Assembly (NCBI RefSeq): GCF_019431045.1
Contig: NZ_JAHXPT010000013.1
Coordinates: 57,712 to 121,711, forward strand
Direction: 5' to 3'
Source of the DNA: Clostridium weizhouense
Lineage (GTDB): Bacteria; Bacillota; Clostridia; Clostridiales; Clostridiaceae
DNA: 64,000 bases
Below the pieces are notes generated by a model. It was not told the DNA's origin and searched no databases. It worked only from the letters and a program-made list of their open reading frames with translations. Made by a program: the position numbers and the translations under genes. Of the stretch, positions 35,754 through 43,550 are shown piece after piece; the stretch's first letter is position 1; every line of letters starts with the position of its first letter.

Positions 35754-36521
35754 ATGGCATTATTAGAAGTTAAAAATTTAAAGAAGATATATATTACAAG
35801 ATTTGGTGGAAATAAGGTAGAGGCATTATCTGATATTTCATTTTCAGTGGAAGAGGGAGAATATGTTGCTATTATGGGAGAATCAGGTTCAGGTAAAACT
35901 ACTTTACTTAATATATTAGCATCATTAGATAAACCAACAAGTGGTGAAGTTTTATTAGAAGGAAATAATATTGTTAATATAAATGAAAAAGAAATTTCTG
36001 CTTTTCGTAGAAATCATTTAGGATTTGTATTTCAGGATTTTAATTTACTTGATACATTTTCATTAAAGGACAATATATTTTTACCTTTGGTGTTATCAGG
36101 AAAAGAATATAAAGAGATGAATGAAAGATTAAAACCAATTGCGAGTAAATTAGGAATTAGAGATCTATTAGAAAAGTATCCATATGAAGTATCTGGAGGA
36201 CAAAAGCAAAGAGCAGCAGTGGCAAGAGCACTTATAACAAATCCTAAATTAGTATTAGCAGATGAACCAACAGGAGCATTGGACTCAAAATCATCTACTG
36301 AATTATTAAATTTATTTTCAGATATAAATAAAGCAGGTCAAACAATAGTAATGGTTACTCATAGTACTAAAGCAGCTAGTCATGCTAATCGTGTGTTATT
36401 TATAAAGGATGGAAAGCTTTTTCATCAAATTTATCGTGGGTCTATGAAAAATGATGAAATGTATCAAAAGATTTCAGACAGTCTTACTGTTTTAACAACA
36501 GGAGGTGCTGAAATTGAATAA
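35754..36521 (+). CDS. Bce-type ABC transporter ATPase
   Basis: The product has 255 residues; ATG 35754 follows TTTGGAGGTAATAATA. Motifs: Walker A GESGSGKTTLL, Q-loop FVFQDFNLLD, signature VSGGQKQRA, Walker B VLADEPTGALD and switch His (VTHSTK). It matches the BceA/MacB-like ATPases that work with a ten-helix permease in removing or shielding targets of peptide antibiotics. It is coupled to the permease by an 8-base overlap. Control by the response regulator at 33647 is expected from the family. Confidence 0.92.
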   Translation: MALLEVKNLKKIYITRFGGNKVEALSDISFSVEEGEYVAIMGESGSGKTTLLNILASLDKPTSGEVLLEGNNIVNINEKEISAFRRNHLGFVFQDFNLLDTFSLKDNIFLPLVLSGKEYKEMNERLKPIASKLGIRDLLEKYPYEVSGGQKQRAAVARALITNPKLVLADEPTGALDSKSSTELLNLFSDINKAGQTIVMVTHSTKAASHANRVLFIKDGKLFHQIYRGSMKNDEMYQKISDSLTVLTTGGAEIE

Positions 36522-38493
36522 TTCATTTTATTTTAAATTAGCTCTGACTAATTTGAAGAAGAATGGTAAGACTTATTTTCCTTATGTTATAGCGGCAATT
36601 TGTGCAGTAATTACATTTTATACTATGAAGTCTATGGTTTTAAATAAAGGACTAGACACAATGAGAGGTGCTGATGCATTAAAAACATTATTAGGATTTA
36701 CATCGTATGTAATAGCTATATTTTCTATAATATTTCTATTTTATACTAATAGTTTTCTAATAAAGCGTAGAAAAAAAGAAATTGGGCTTTATAATATTCT
36801 TGGAATGGAAAAAAAGCATATTGCAAAAGTACTCTTTTTTGAAACATTAATAGTAGCGATTATAAGTTTAGTTTTAGGATTAATAGGTGGAATTATAATA
36901 AGCAAGTTATTGTTTTTAATATTGCTTAATTTAATAAAATTTGAAGTTACATTATCTTTTTCAATATCAATTCCAGCAATAATTTCTACAGTCAAGATTT
37001 TTATTATAACTTTTATAGCTATATTAATTAAAAATTTTATAGAAGTTAAAATCTCTAATCCTATAGAATTATTAAAAGGTGGAGAAAAGGGAGAAAGAGT
37101 ACCAAAAACATCAAAATTGTTGGCTATTTCAGGAATTATTGAATTGATGGTAGGCTATGGTATAGCCCTTACAGTGGAATCTCCAATAGCTGCCATTACA
37201 GTATTTTTTATTGCTGTACTTTTAGTAATGGCTGGAACATACAGTACTTTTAGAGCTGGTAGTATAGCTTTATTAAAATTATTAAAAAAGAATAAGAAGT
37301 TCTTTTATAAGACAAATAACTTTATTTCAGTATCAGGAATGATATATAGAATGAAGCAAAATGCTATAGGACTTGCTAATATATGTATTCTTAGCACAGC
37401 AGTGCTATTAACAGTATCTACTACAGTATGTTTATATGTAGGCCAAGAGGACAGTCTTAGAAATAAATATACTCAAGATGTGAATATATCATTAGATAAA
37501 TCAACAAAAGAAAATATTGATAAAATTAATATGATGATAAATCAAGAATCACAAGCTAATAATGTAAGTTTAAAAAATGAATTAACTTTTAATTCTATAG
37601 ATATGATGGTAAGAGAAAATGGAGAAACATTTGAAGTTACAGAACCGAATATGTATAGTATGGGAAATATGATGTCTTTAGCATTTTTAACATTAGATGA
37701 TTATAATAAATTGGAAGGACAAAAGGTTTCTCTAGATAACAATGAAGTTCTTATATTTTCTGTAGAAGATAATTTTGAAAAAAATTCTATAACTTTGGGA
37801 AATAGAAATTTTAATATTAAAGAGGAATTAAATGAGTTAAAAATATCAAAAAAGCAAGATAATCCTATGATTAAGGAATATTATATTATTGCAAAAGATG
37901 AAAGCATTCTAAAAGAAATATATAAAGACATGAATAATAAAGAATTAGAGGCTATGAGCTATAATGTTGCTTTTGATATTCAAGGAGAAAATAATAATTC
38001 TATTATGAATTTCTCTGATAATTTGAAGGCTAAGGTTAATAATGTGGCTAAATGGAATTGTCATAGTATATATACTGAAAGGGAAGATTTTTATACATTT
38101 AATGGCGGATTCTTATTTATAGGTGTTTTTTTAGGATTATTATTTACAATGGCTACAGTTTTAATAATCTATTATAAGCAAATTTCAGAAGGTTATGATG
38201 ATAGTGAAAGATTTAAGATAATGCAAAAAGTTGGTATGAGTAAAAGAGAAGTTAAAAAGACTATTAGTAAACAAATATTAATGGTATTTTTCTTACCACT
38301 AGTTACAGCTGTAATTCATATTGTTTTTGCCTTCAAAGTAATGAAAAAAATGTTAGCTTTATTTGCAATAAGCAATACAAGTTTATTTTTGCAATGTACT
38401 TTAGGAACAATGATTACTTTTGCTATAGTTTATATATTAGTTTATAAATTAACAGCAAAAACCTATTATAATATTGTTCAACAAGAAGATTAA
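36514..38493 (+). CDS. Bce-type ABC transporter permease
   Basis: The product has 659 residues. I choose TTG 36514, which lies 7 bases after GGAGGT; GTG 36505 sits inside that ribosome site. It shows ten hydrophobic helices, with FtsX-type domains at both ends (about 50-160 and 540-655) and a large extracellular domain of about 200 residues between helices 7 and 8 (near 310-530), the hallmark of BceB permeases and the site of peptide recognition. KRRKKEIGLYNILGMEKKHI and KIMQKVGMSKREVKK are conserved coupling segments. Confidence 0.92.
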   Translation: MNNSFYFKLALTNLKKNGKTYFPYVIAAICAVITFYTMKSMVLNKGLDTMRGADALKTLLGFTSYVIAIFSIIFLFYTNSFLIKRRKKEIGLYNILGMEKKHIAKVLFFETLIVAIISLVLGLIGGIIISKLLFLILLNLIKFEVTLSFSISIPAIISTVKIFIITFIAILIKNFIEVKISNPIELLKGGEKGERVPKTSKLLAISGIIELMVGYGIALTVESPIAAITVFFIAVLLVMAGTYSTFRAGSIALLKLLKKNKKFFYKTNNFISVSGMIYRMKQNAIGLANICILSTAVLLTVSTTVCLYVGQEDSLRNKYTQDVNISLDKSTKENIDKINMMINQESQANNVSLKNELTFNSIDMMVRENGETFEVTEPNMYSMGNMMSLAFLTLDDYNKLEGQKVSLDNNEVLIFSVEDNFEKNSITLGNRNFNIKEELNELKISKKQDNPMIKEYYIIAKDESILKEIYKDMNNKELEAMSYNVAFDIQGENNNSIMNFSDNLKAKVNNVAKWNCHSIYTEREDFYTFNGGFLFIGVFLGLLFTMATVLIIYYKQISEGYDDSERFKIMQKVGMSKREVKKTISKQILMVFFLPLVTAVIHIVFAFKVMKKMLALFAISNTSLFLQCTLGTMITFAIVYILVYKLTAKTYYNIVQQED

Positions 38494-38536
38494 AAAATTA
38501 AATTAAAATTAATAATAGAAATAGTTAAAAAATTAG

Positions 38537-38738
38537 GCTATGTTTTAAGTGAATGTTGATATTGTAGTATAAAGCTCATGGACAGGATTTAAATAGGAAA
38601 CTCGACTCATGTACATTCGCTGAGTAAGTTCGAGTAGCAAAATATAAAATTTTGACTCTTACTTAAGAGTTCTAAAAAGCAAATTCTAATGCCAGTTCGC
38701 CATTATACTAGAATATAAACACTGTTTTAAAACATAGC
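38537..38738. repeat. Family A repeat, full-length copy 2
   Basis: GCTATGTTTTAAGTGAATG at the left and CTGTTTTAAAACATAGC at the right, with inner TTGATATTGTAGTATAA and TTATACTAGAATATAAA. The interior shares GCTCATGGACAGG, TAAGAGTTCTAAAAAGCAAA and GCCAGTTCGCC with copy 1, but the middle differs. Confidence 0.8.
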
Positions 38739-38771
38739 TAAAAATTAAAGTATATAAAGTATATAATGTAG

Positions 38772-38816
38772 AAAAGTAATATCTAGATAATTTAATATTT
38801 AGATATTACTTTTTTT
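38772..38816 (+). terminator. Terminator, identical to the one at 42365
   Basis: AAAAGTAATATCTA, AT-rich loop, TAGATATTACTTTTTTT. About 48 bases are identical to 42361-42408. It lies about 280 bases after the permease, beyond repeat A. Confidence 0.8.
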
Positions 38817-38944
38817 ATGTTGTTTATTTTGAGGATGATAGAAATTTAAAATATTATAATACTTATAATATAATATAAAATAGTAATATAGTATAATTTA
38901 GTGTTTTATACTAAAAAATAGATTTTAACAATATAATGTTAAAG

Positions 38945-38973
38945 TTGAATGAAATATCTATAAATGTTATAAT
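38945..38973 (+). promoter_or_regulatory. Promoter of the SPFH operon
   Basis: TTGAAT (38945-38950), a 17-base spacer, TATAAT (38968-38973). It lies 55 bases before the start codon. Confidence 0.6.
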
Positions 38974-39028
38974 ATACTATGTATATTTATGTAAAATTCT
39001 CGATGATTATTAGCTTAGGAGGTATTAT

Positions 39029-40330
39029 ATGTCTATAGTAGAAGTTATTAAATATAATGGTGGACCAGATGTTTTTGCGTGGAAGTATCCTAGTGAAGAA
39101 TTAGGAACTTGGACACAATTAATCGTTAATGAATCGCAGCAAGCTATTATTCTTAAAGGTGGAAAGGTTTTAGATGTTTTTGAAAGTGGAAGACATACAT
39201 TAGATACTGGAAATATTCCATTACTTAATAAAATAGTAAATTTGCCTTTTGGTGGACGTTCACCATTTACTGCAGAGGTTTGGTATGTTAATAAAGTTTA
39301 TTCATTAGATATTAAGTGGGGAACATCTTCACCTATTCAAATACAAGATCCAAAGTATGGAGTGTTTGTACCTGTTCGTTCTAATGGTATGTTTGGTATA
39401 CAAATAGAAGACTCAAAGAAATTTTTAATAAAACTTGTAGGTACTTTATCAATGTTTGATAAAAGTAGTCTTGTAAAGTATTTTAGAGGATTATATGTTA
39501 CAAAAGTAAAAGATGCAGTTTCTTCTTATTTGATACATAAGCAAGTAAGTGTTTTAGAAATTAATGCTTATATTGATGAAATTTCTAATTATATGATGGA
39601 GAGAATTGAACCAACATTAAGTGAATATGGAATTAAATTAGTTAATTTTTATGTAAATGATATAAGTGTTCCTGAAGATGATACAGCTGTAATTAAGTTA
39701 AAGGATGCATTGGCTAAAAGAGCTGAAATGAATATAATAGGCTACAATTATGAGCAAGAACGTTCTTTTGATACATTAGAAGGTGCGGCTAAAAATACAA
39801 ATTCATCTGGCTCAAATATAATGGGTGCAGGAATGGGACTTGGAATGGGTGTTGGTTTAGGAGGAGCATTTGGAGGGGCATTTGGAAATGTTTCTAAAGA
39901 AATTAACACAAAAGCTTCTATAAATAAAAGGGAGTGTCCTAAATGCCATTCTCAGTTAGATATAAATCAGAGATTTTGTGGAGCATGCGGATATGATATA
40001 GAAACTAAAGTAGATAAAGAGAAGGCTAAAATATTATGCTGTAAATGTGGTTGTGAACTAACAATAAAAACAAAATTTTGTCCAGAGTGTGGAAAAAAAT
40101 ATAATCCGTGTAAAGAATGTGGAGCAGATATGCCAATAGATAGTAAAATTTGTCCATCGTGTGGACATGAACTTCCACGTAAGTGTCCTAAATGTGGTGC
40201 TATGATATCTAAAAAGGTTAAGTTTTGTTCAGAGTGTGGTGAATCTTTAGCTAATAAATGTCCAAAGTGTAATTCAATAATTGAAGGAACACCTAAATTC
40301 TGTCCAGAATGCGGAAATAATCTTTGTTAA
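39029..40330 (+). CDS. SPFH domain protein with five zinc ribbons (YdjI-like)
   Basis: The product has 433 residues, and ATG 39029 follows TTAGGAGG. Residues 20-235 are an SPFH/band-7-like domain (NESQQAIILKGGKVLDVFESGRHT-like opening, then PFTAEVWYV). A Gly/Met-rich linker follows (about 265-290). The last 140 residues contain ten Cys pairs, that is five consecutive zinc ribbons (CPKC/CGAC, CCKC/CPEC, CKEC/CPSC, CPKC/CSEC, CPKC/CPEC). This matches B. subtilis YdjI, whose neighbours are zinc-ribbon membrane proteins, as here. It is likely a membrane-associated scaffold, perhaps for envelope stress. It has no signal peptide. Confidence 0.85.
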   Translation: MSIVEVIKYNGGPDVFAWKYPSEELGTWTQLIVNESQQAIILKGGKVLDVFESGRHTLDTGNIPLLNKIVNLPFGGRSPFTAEVWYVNKVYSLDIKWGTSSPIQIQDPKYGVFVPVRSNGMFGIQIEDSKKFLIKLVGTLSMFDKSSLVKYFRGLYVTKVKDAVSSYLIHKQVSVLEINAYIDEISNYMMERIEPTLSEYGIKLVNFYVNDISVPEDDTAVIKLKDALAKRAEMNIIGYNYEQERSFDTLEGAAKNTNSSGSNIMGAGMGLGMGVGLGGAFGGAFGNVSKEINTKASINKRECPKCHSQLDINQRFCGACGYDIETKVDKEKAKILCCKCGCELTIKTKFCPECGKKYNPCKECGADMPIDSKICPSCGHELPRKCPKCGAMISKKVKFCSECGESLANKCPKCNSIIEGTPKFCPECGNNLC

Positions 40331-40340
40331 GGAGGATGTT

Positions 40341-41039
40341 ATGAATAATAGAATAAAAGCATTTTCTATTATTGGATTGCTTATTGAAGTTTTAACTATT
40401 TTCATATTTTTTATGCTTACAAAAGATAGAACATCTATAAGTTGGATTTGCCTAATTTTTATGTTATTAGCTGAACTTATTTTATTTGCTGGACATGCAT
40501 CTATTGAATATATTGCACAAAGATCATCTCAAATTATTATTAGAGCTGGCATTGGTGTTACTTTGGTTGGATATGGGGTGATTTCTTTTCTTATTTCATT
40601 AATGTTTATTAAAGCAGAAGGAGAATATATTAAGTATTTTATAAGCTTACAAGCAACTCTTCTGATTTTTACTGCTGTTTTAATTATAGTATTTATAATT
40701 AGTGGAAATAAGATTAGACAAGATAGCAACAAAGTATTAAATGCTACTAATAAAATTAGCATTTTTATTGAAAGAATTAATTTACTTAAAGTTGATCCTA
40801 ATAATAAAAATTATGAAAAATTTCTTGATAAAGTTTATGAGAGTTTAAGATATAGTGACGTTTCAGCGACAGTACCTAGTGATTCAGATTTAGAAGTTAA
40901 AATTACTAAATTAGAAGTTGCTTTATTAAGTAATGATGATCATAAGAATGATAAAGTAATAAATTTGATAGAAGAAATATTAATGTTAATTAATAAAAGA
41001 AAAAGTGAAGTGAAAAATATAAAATTAGGGGGGATTTAA
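40341..41039 (+). CDS. Membrane protein of the SPFH operon
   Basis: The product has 232 residues. ATG 40341 follows TAAGGAGGATG. About four transmembrane helices occupy residues 7-125, and the C-terminal 100 residues are a soluble helical tail (VDPNNKNYEKFLDKVYESL...). There is no zinc ribbon. I do not recognise the family beyond the operon context. Its start is 11 bases after the SPFH stop and its stop is 1 base before the next start, so it is translated with them. Confidence 0.65.
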   Translation: MNNRIKAFSIIGLLIEVLTIFIFFMLTKDRTSISWICLIFMLLAELILFAGHASIEYIAQRSSQIIIRAGIGVTLVGYGVISFLISLMFIKAEGEYIKYFISLQATLLIFTAVLIIVFIISGNKIRQDSNKVLNATNKISIFIERINLLKVDPNNKNYEKFLDKVYESLRYSDVSATVPSDSDLEVKITKLEVALLSNDDHKNDKVINLIEEILMLINKRKSEVKNIKLGGI

Positions 41040-41040
41040 A

Positions 41041-41604
41041 ATGAATCAGGAGAGTAAATCAAGAACTACTATTGTTGTAAGTCAAATAGTAGAAAAAATA
41101 CAGTTAATATTAGGTATAATAATTACATGTTTTTTTGGAATAGGTTTTTTAGGATGTATTTCTTCTGGGAATATTGATGCTGCAACTATTATTTTAGCAA
41201 TTGTTTTTCTTTCTTTAGGTGTGTGGCTTATAATTTTAAGTAGAAAACGTAATAAGCTAATTAAAAATTTTAAAACTTATGTTTCTATATTATCAGTTGA
41301 TCCAACAGGATCTTTAGAAAATTTAGCATCTAGTTTAGGTACATCTCAAGATATAGTAAAAAACAACTTAAAATTAATGTGTGATAAAAAATATTTTGTA
41401 AATGCATATCTAGATACTGAAAGGAATTGTATTGTTTTTCCATCAAAATCAGAGCAAATTAATTCTACAGCTCAACAATCTTCAAAAGTGTCTGAATCGA
41501 ACAAAGAATATAATACAGTAAAATGTAAAAATTGTGGAGCAGACAATAAAATACCTAAAGGAATAATTGGAGAATGTGAATTTTGTGGTTCACAAATAAA
41601 ATAG
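41041..41604 (+). CDS. Membrane protein with winged-helix-like middle and C-terminal zinc ribbon (paralogue 1)
   Basis: The product has 187 residues; ATG 41041 follows GGGGGGATTTAAA. Two transmembrane helices lie at about 20-65. The middle (VDPTGSLENLASSLGTSQD, then VKNNLKLMCDKKYF) looks like a small winged helix. The C-terminus is one zinc ribbon, CKNCGADNK and CEFCGSQ. The next gene has the same plan and similar ribbon sequence, so the two arose by duplication. In B. subtilis, comparable proteins (YdjG/YdjH) accompany YdjI. They probably form a membrane complex with the SPFH protein. Confidence 0.7.
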   Translation: MNQESKSRTTIVVSQIVEKIQLILGIIITCFFGIGFLGCISSGNIDAATIILAIVFLSLGVWLIILSRKRNKLIKNFKTYVSILSVDPTGSLENLASSLGTSQDIVKNNLKLMCDKKYFVNAYLDTERNCIVFPSKSEQINSTAQQSSKVSESNKEYNTVKCKNCGADNKIPKGIIGECEFCGSQIK

Positions 41605-41617
41605 GGGGATAATGGAC

Positions 41618-42304
41618 ATGTCATCAAATGCTAACAATAAAAAATCTACTTCATGGGCGCTTGTAATAATAGCACTTATTATATTTTGGCCGATTGGATT
41701 ATATTTATTTTATAAAAAAGTAAATAGTGATAAAACAGAAGCATTAAAAAACAGCCAAACTTTAAATGTTATTGGATATATATTTACTTTTTTAGCTATT
41801 TTTTATTTCATTATGATAGCTTCAGGAAATGCAAAAGATTTAAATGGAAATCCACAGATTCGTTTATATGTAGTAACTATTTTCTTTGCTATTGGTGGTA
41901 GTTTTATGTTAAGTACTGCAAAAAAAATGAAGCAGAATGCAGAGAAATGTAAAAAATATATTTCTGTTATAGCAAATGAAAATCAAACATCTATTGATGA
42001 TATATCAAAGATATTTTCAACAAATTATGACCAAGTCTTTAAAGATTTAAATGAAATGATTAATAAAGGATATTTCCAAGGATCTCATATAGATATAAAT
42101 AATGGTAAAATAATTTTACAACAGCAAAAAACCCAACAATTTAATAATAATTCTGAGAAAGATAATTCTGAGAAAGATAATTCAATAAATAAAGAGCCAA
42201 AAGTTAAGGAAATTAAGTGTAAAAATTGTGGTGCTAATAATAAATTTATATCAGGAGAAACTTGTGAATGTGAATTCTGTGGTTCTATATTAAGTGATAA
42301 GTAA
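41618..42304 (+). CDS. Membrane protein with C-terminal zinc ribbon (paralogue 2)
   Basis: The product has 228 residues from ATG 41618 (GGGGG 9 bases upstream; ATG 41612 is only 3 bases from it). The start resembles small host-integration-type membrane proteins (STSWALVIIALIIFWPIGLY, then YKKVNSDK). Further helices lie at about 50-105. The middle repeats the winged-helix-like pattern of its neighbour (TSIDDISKIFSTNYDQVFKD). A Gln/Asn-rich linker contains a tandem repeat NSEKD-NSEKD-N. The zinc ribbon is CKNCGANNK and CEFCGS. It ends the operon before the terminator at 42365. Confidence 0.7.
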   Translation: MSSNANNKKSTSWALVIIALIIFWPIGLYLFYKKVNSDKTEALKNSQTLNVIGYIFTFLAIFYFIMIASGNAKDLNGNPQIRLYVVTIFFAIGGSFMLSTAKKMKQNAEKCKKYISVIANENQTSIDDISKIFSTNYDQVFKDLNEMINKGYFQGSHIDINNGKIILQQQKTQQFNNNSEKDNSEKDNSINKEPKVKEIKCKNCGANNKFISGETCECEFCGSILSDK

Positions 42305-42364
42305 ATATTTTAATTTAAATAATTTAATTAAAGTCTTTAATTACAGAGTATAAAAACTAAGTAG

Positions 42365-42409
42365 AAAAGTAATATCTAGATAATTTAATATTTAGATATT
42401 ACTTTTTTA
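42365..42409 (+). terminator. Terminator of the SPFH operon
   Basis: The stem-loop and flanks are identical to those at 38772-38816 (AAAGTAATATCTA / TAGATATTACTTTTTT). The two copies bracket the SPFH operon. Confidence 0.85.
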
Positions 42410-42531
42410 TTTGGGATATGTTTTACAATATAACCATTTAGTTAAAAGATAGAGTAAAAATAAGTGAACTTATGTTTGAGAATTATTATCTCTGGTATAT
42501 ACTATTAATATAAAATAAAAAACTAAGCCAT

Positions 42532-42557
42532 AAAAATAATATTTAGATATTATTTTT
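42532..42557 (+). terminator. Small terminator-like hairpin before the DUF4430 gene
   Basis: AAAAATAATA, TTTAGA, TATTATTTTT. It lies 36 bases before the start codon and resembles the loop part of the duplicated terminators at 38772 and 42365. It may be an attenuator. Confidence 0.4.
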
Positions 42558-42592
42558 AAATGTGTATAGAACAAAAGAAAGGACTAAAAAGT

Positions 42593-43003
42593 ATGAAAAC
42601 ACAAATAAAAAATAAAACAATACTAACATCAGTAATAGTAGTTTTAATTGCAGTTTTATCTTTGGTAGGATATAAGAGCTTTTTCAAGAGCTTAAATAAA
42701 CAAGAAGGTAATAAGCAATATACATTAATAGTTAGAGATTATGAAGATACTTATAATAAAGAATATAACTTTAACACAGATAAAGAATTATTAGGAGAAG
42801 CTCTAGATGAAAAAAATATTATAGAAAGTGATAATAGTGGAGCAAGTAGGTTTGTAACGACTGTTGATGGAATAAAAGCTGATGCTTCAAAGGAAGAATG
42901 GTGGAATTTAAAAATTAATGGAGAGAATTCTCAAACAGGTATAGATAATACATATATAAAAAATAAGGATAAAGTAGAATTTGTACTAACTAAGGGTTGG
43001 TAA
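42593..43003 (+). CDS. DUF4430 (transcobalamin C-terminal-like) membrane-anchored protein
   Basis: The product has 136 residues; ATG 42593 follows AAAGGACT. Residues 10-30 form a signal anchor without an obvious cleavage site. The rest is a DUF4430 domain: LLGEALDEKNII, then WWNLKINGENSQTGIDNTYI and DKVEFVLTKGW. In eukaryotic transcobalamin the related domain binds cobalamin. It lies 2 bases before an ECF S component, so the pair may handle a corrinoid or related vitamin at the cell surface. The ligand is an inference. Confidence 0.75.
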   Translation: MKTQIKNKTILTSVIVVLIAVLSLVGYKSFFKSLNKQEGNKQYTLIVRDYEDTYNKEYNFNTDKELLGEALDEKNIIESDNSGASRFVTTVDGIKADASKEEWWNLKINGENSQTGIDNTYIKNKDKVEFVLTKGW

Positions 43004-43005
43004 TT

Positions 43006-43527
43006 ATGGATACAAATATTAAAATAAACATAAGGGAACTTATATTATTTGGTATACTTTCAGGAGTAGTTATAGTTTCTCAGATAGCTTTGAGTTTTCT
43101 TCCTAATGTTGAGCTAGTTACATTATTAATTATATTATTTTCTTTAATATATAAAAGAAAGTCATTATATATTACAGGAATTTTTGTAGTAGCAATAGGA
43201 CTTATGCATGGGTTTGGGACATGGTGGATAGGATATTTAATATTATGGCCATTGTTATCAATTTTAACTGTTTTAATAAGAAGAGTTTTATTAAATAATT
43301 ATTTATTATTATCAATTTATTCAGGGATTTTTGGACTGCTTTTCGGATTTTTTTATGCAATTCCTTATGCTATATTTGGAGGAATAAATGCAGGTATAGC
43401 TTATTGGGTTGCAGGAATTCCATTTGATATAATACATGGAGTTAGTAATTATTTTATAATGCTTTTATTAGGAGAAAGATTATTTAATTTAATAATTAGT
43501 TTGAATAAAAAATATAATTTAAATTAA
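43006..43527 (+). CDS. ECF transporter S component
   Basis: The product has 173 residues from ATG 43006 (GGGTTGGT upstream). Six hydrophobic helices and the sequence IRELILFGILSGVVIVSQIAL at the N-terminus match substrate-specific S components of energy-coupling factor importers. LMHGFGTWWIGYLILWP is the membrane region that defines substrate. No ECF ATPase or T subunit is in the window; shared ones encoded elsewhere would be used. Pairing with DUF4430 hints at a cobamide-like substrate (compare CbrT), which is not proven. Confidence 0.75.
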   Translation: MDTNIKINIRELILFGILSGVVIVSQIALSFLPNVELVTLLIILFSLIYKRKSLYITGIFVVAIGLMHGFGTWWIGYLILWPLLSILTVLIRRVLLNNYLLLSIYSGIFGLLFGFFYAIPYAIFGGINAGIAYWVAGIPFDIIHGVSNYFIMLLLGERLFNLIISLNKKYNLN

Positions 43528-43550
43528 TACAAAAAAAGAGGTGGGATATA

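Noticed and set aside
42165..42182. Tandem direct repeat encoding NSEKD twice
   Set aside because: Only two units inside a linker; not a CRISPR or a meaningful repeat array.
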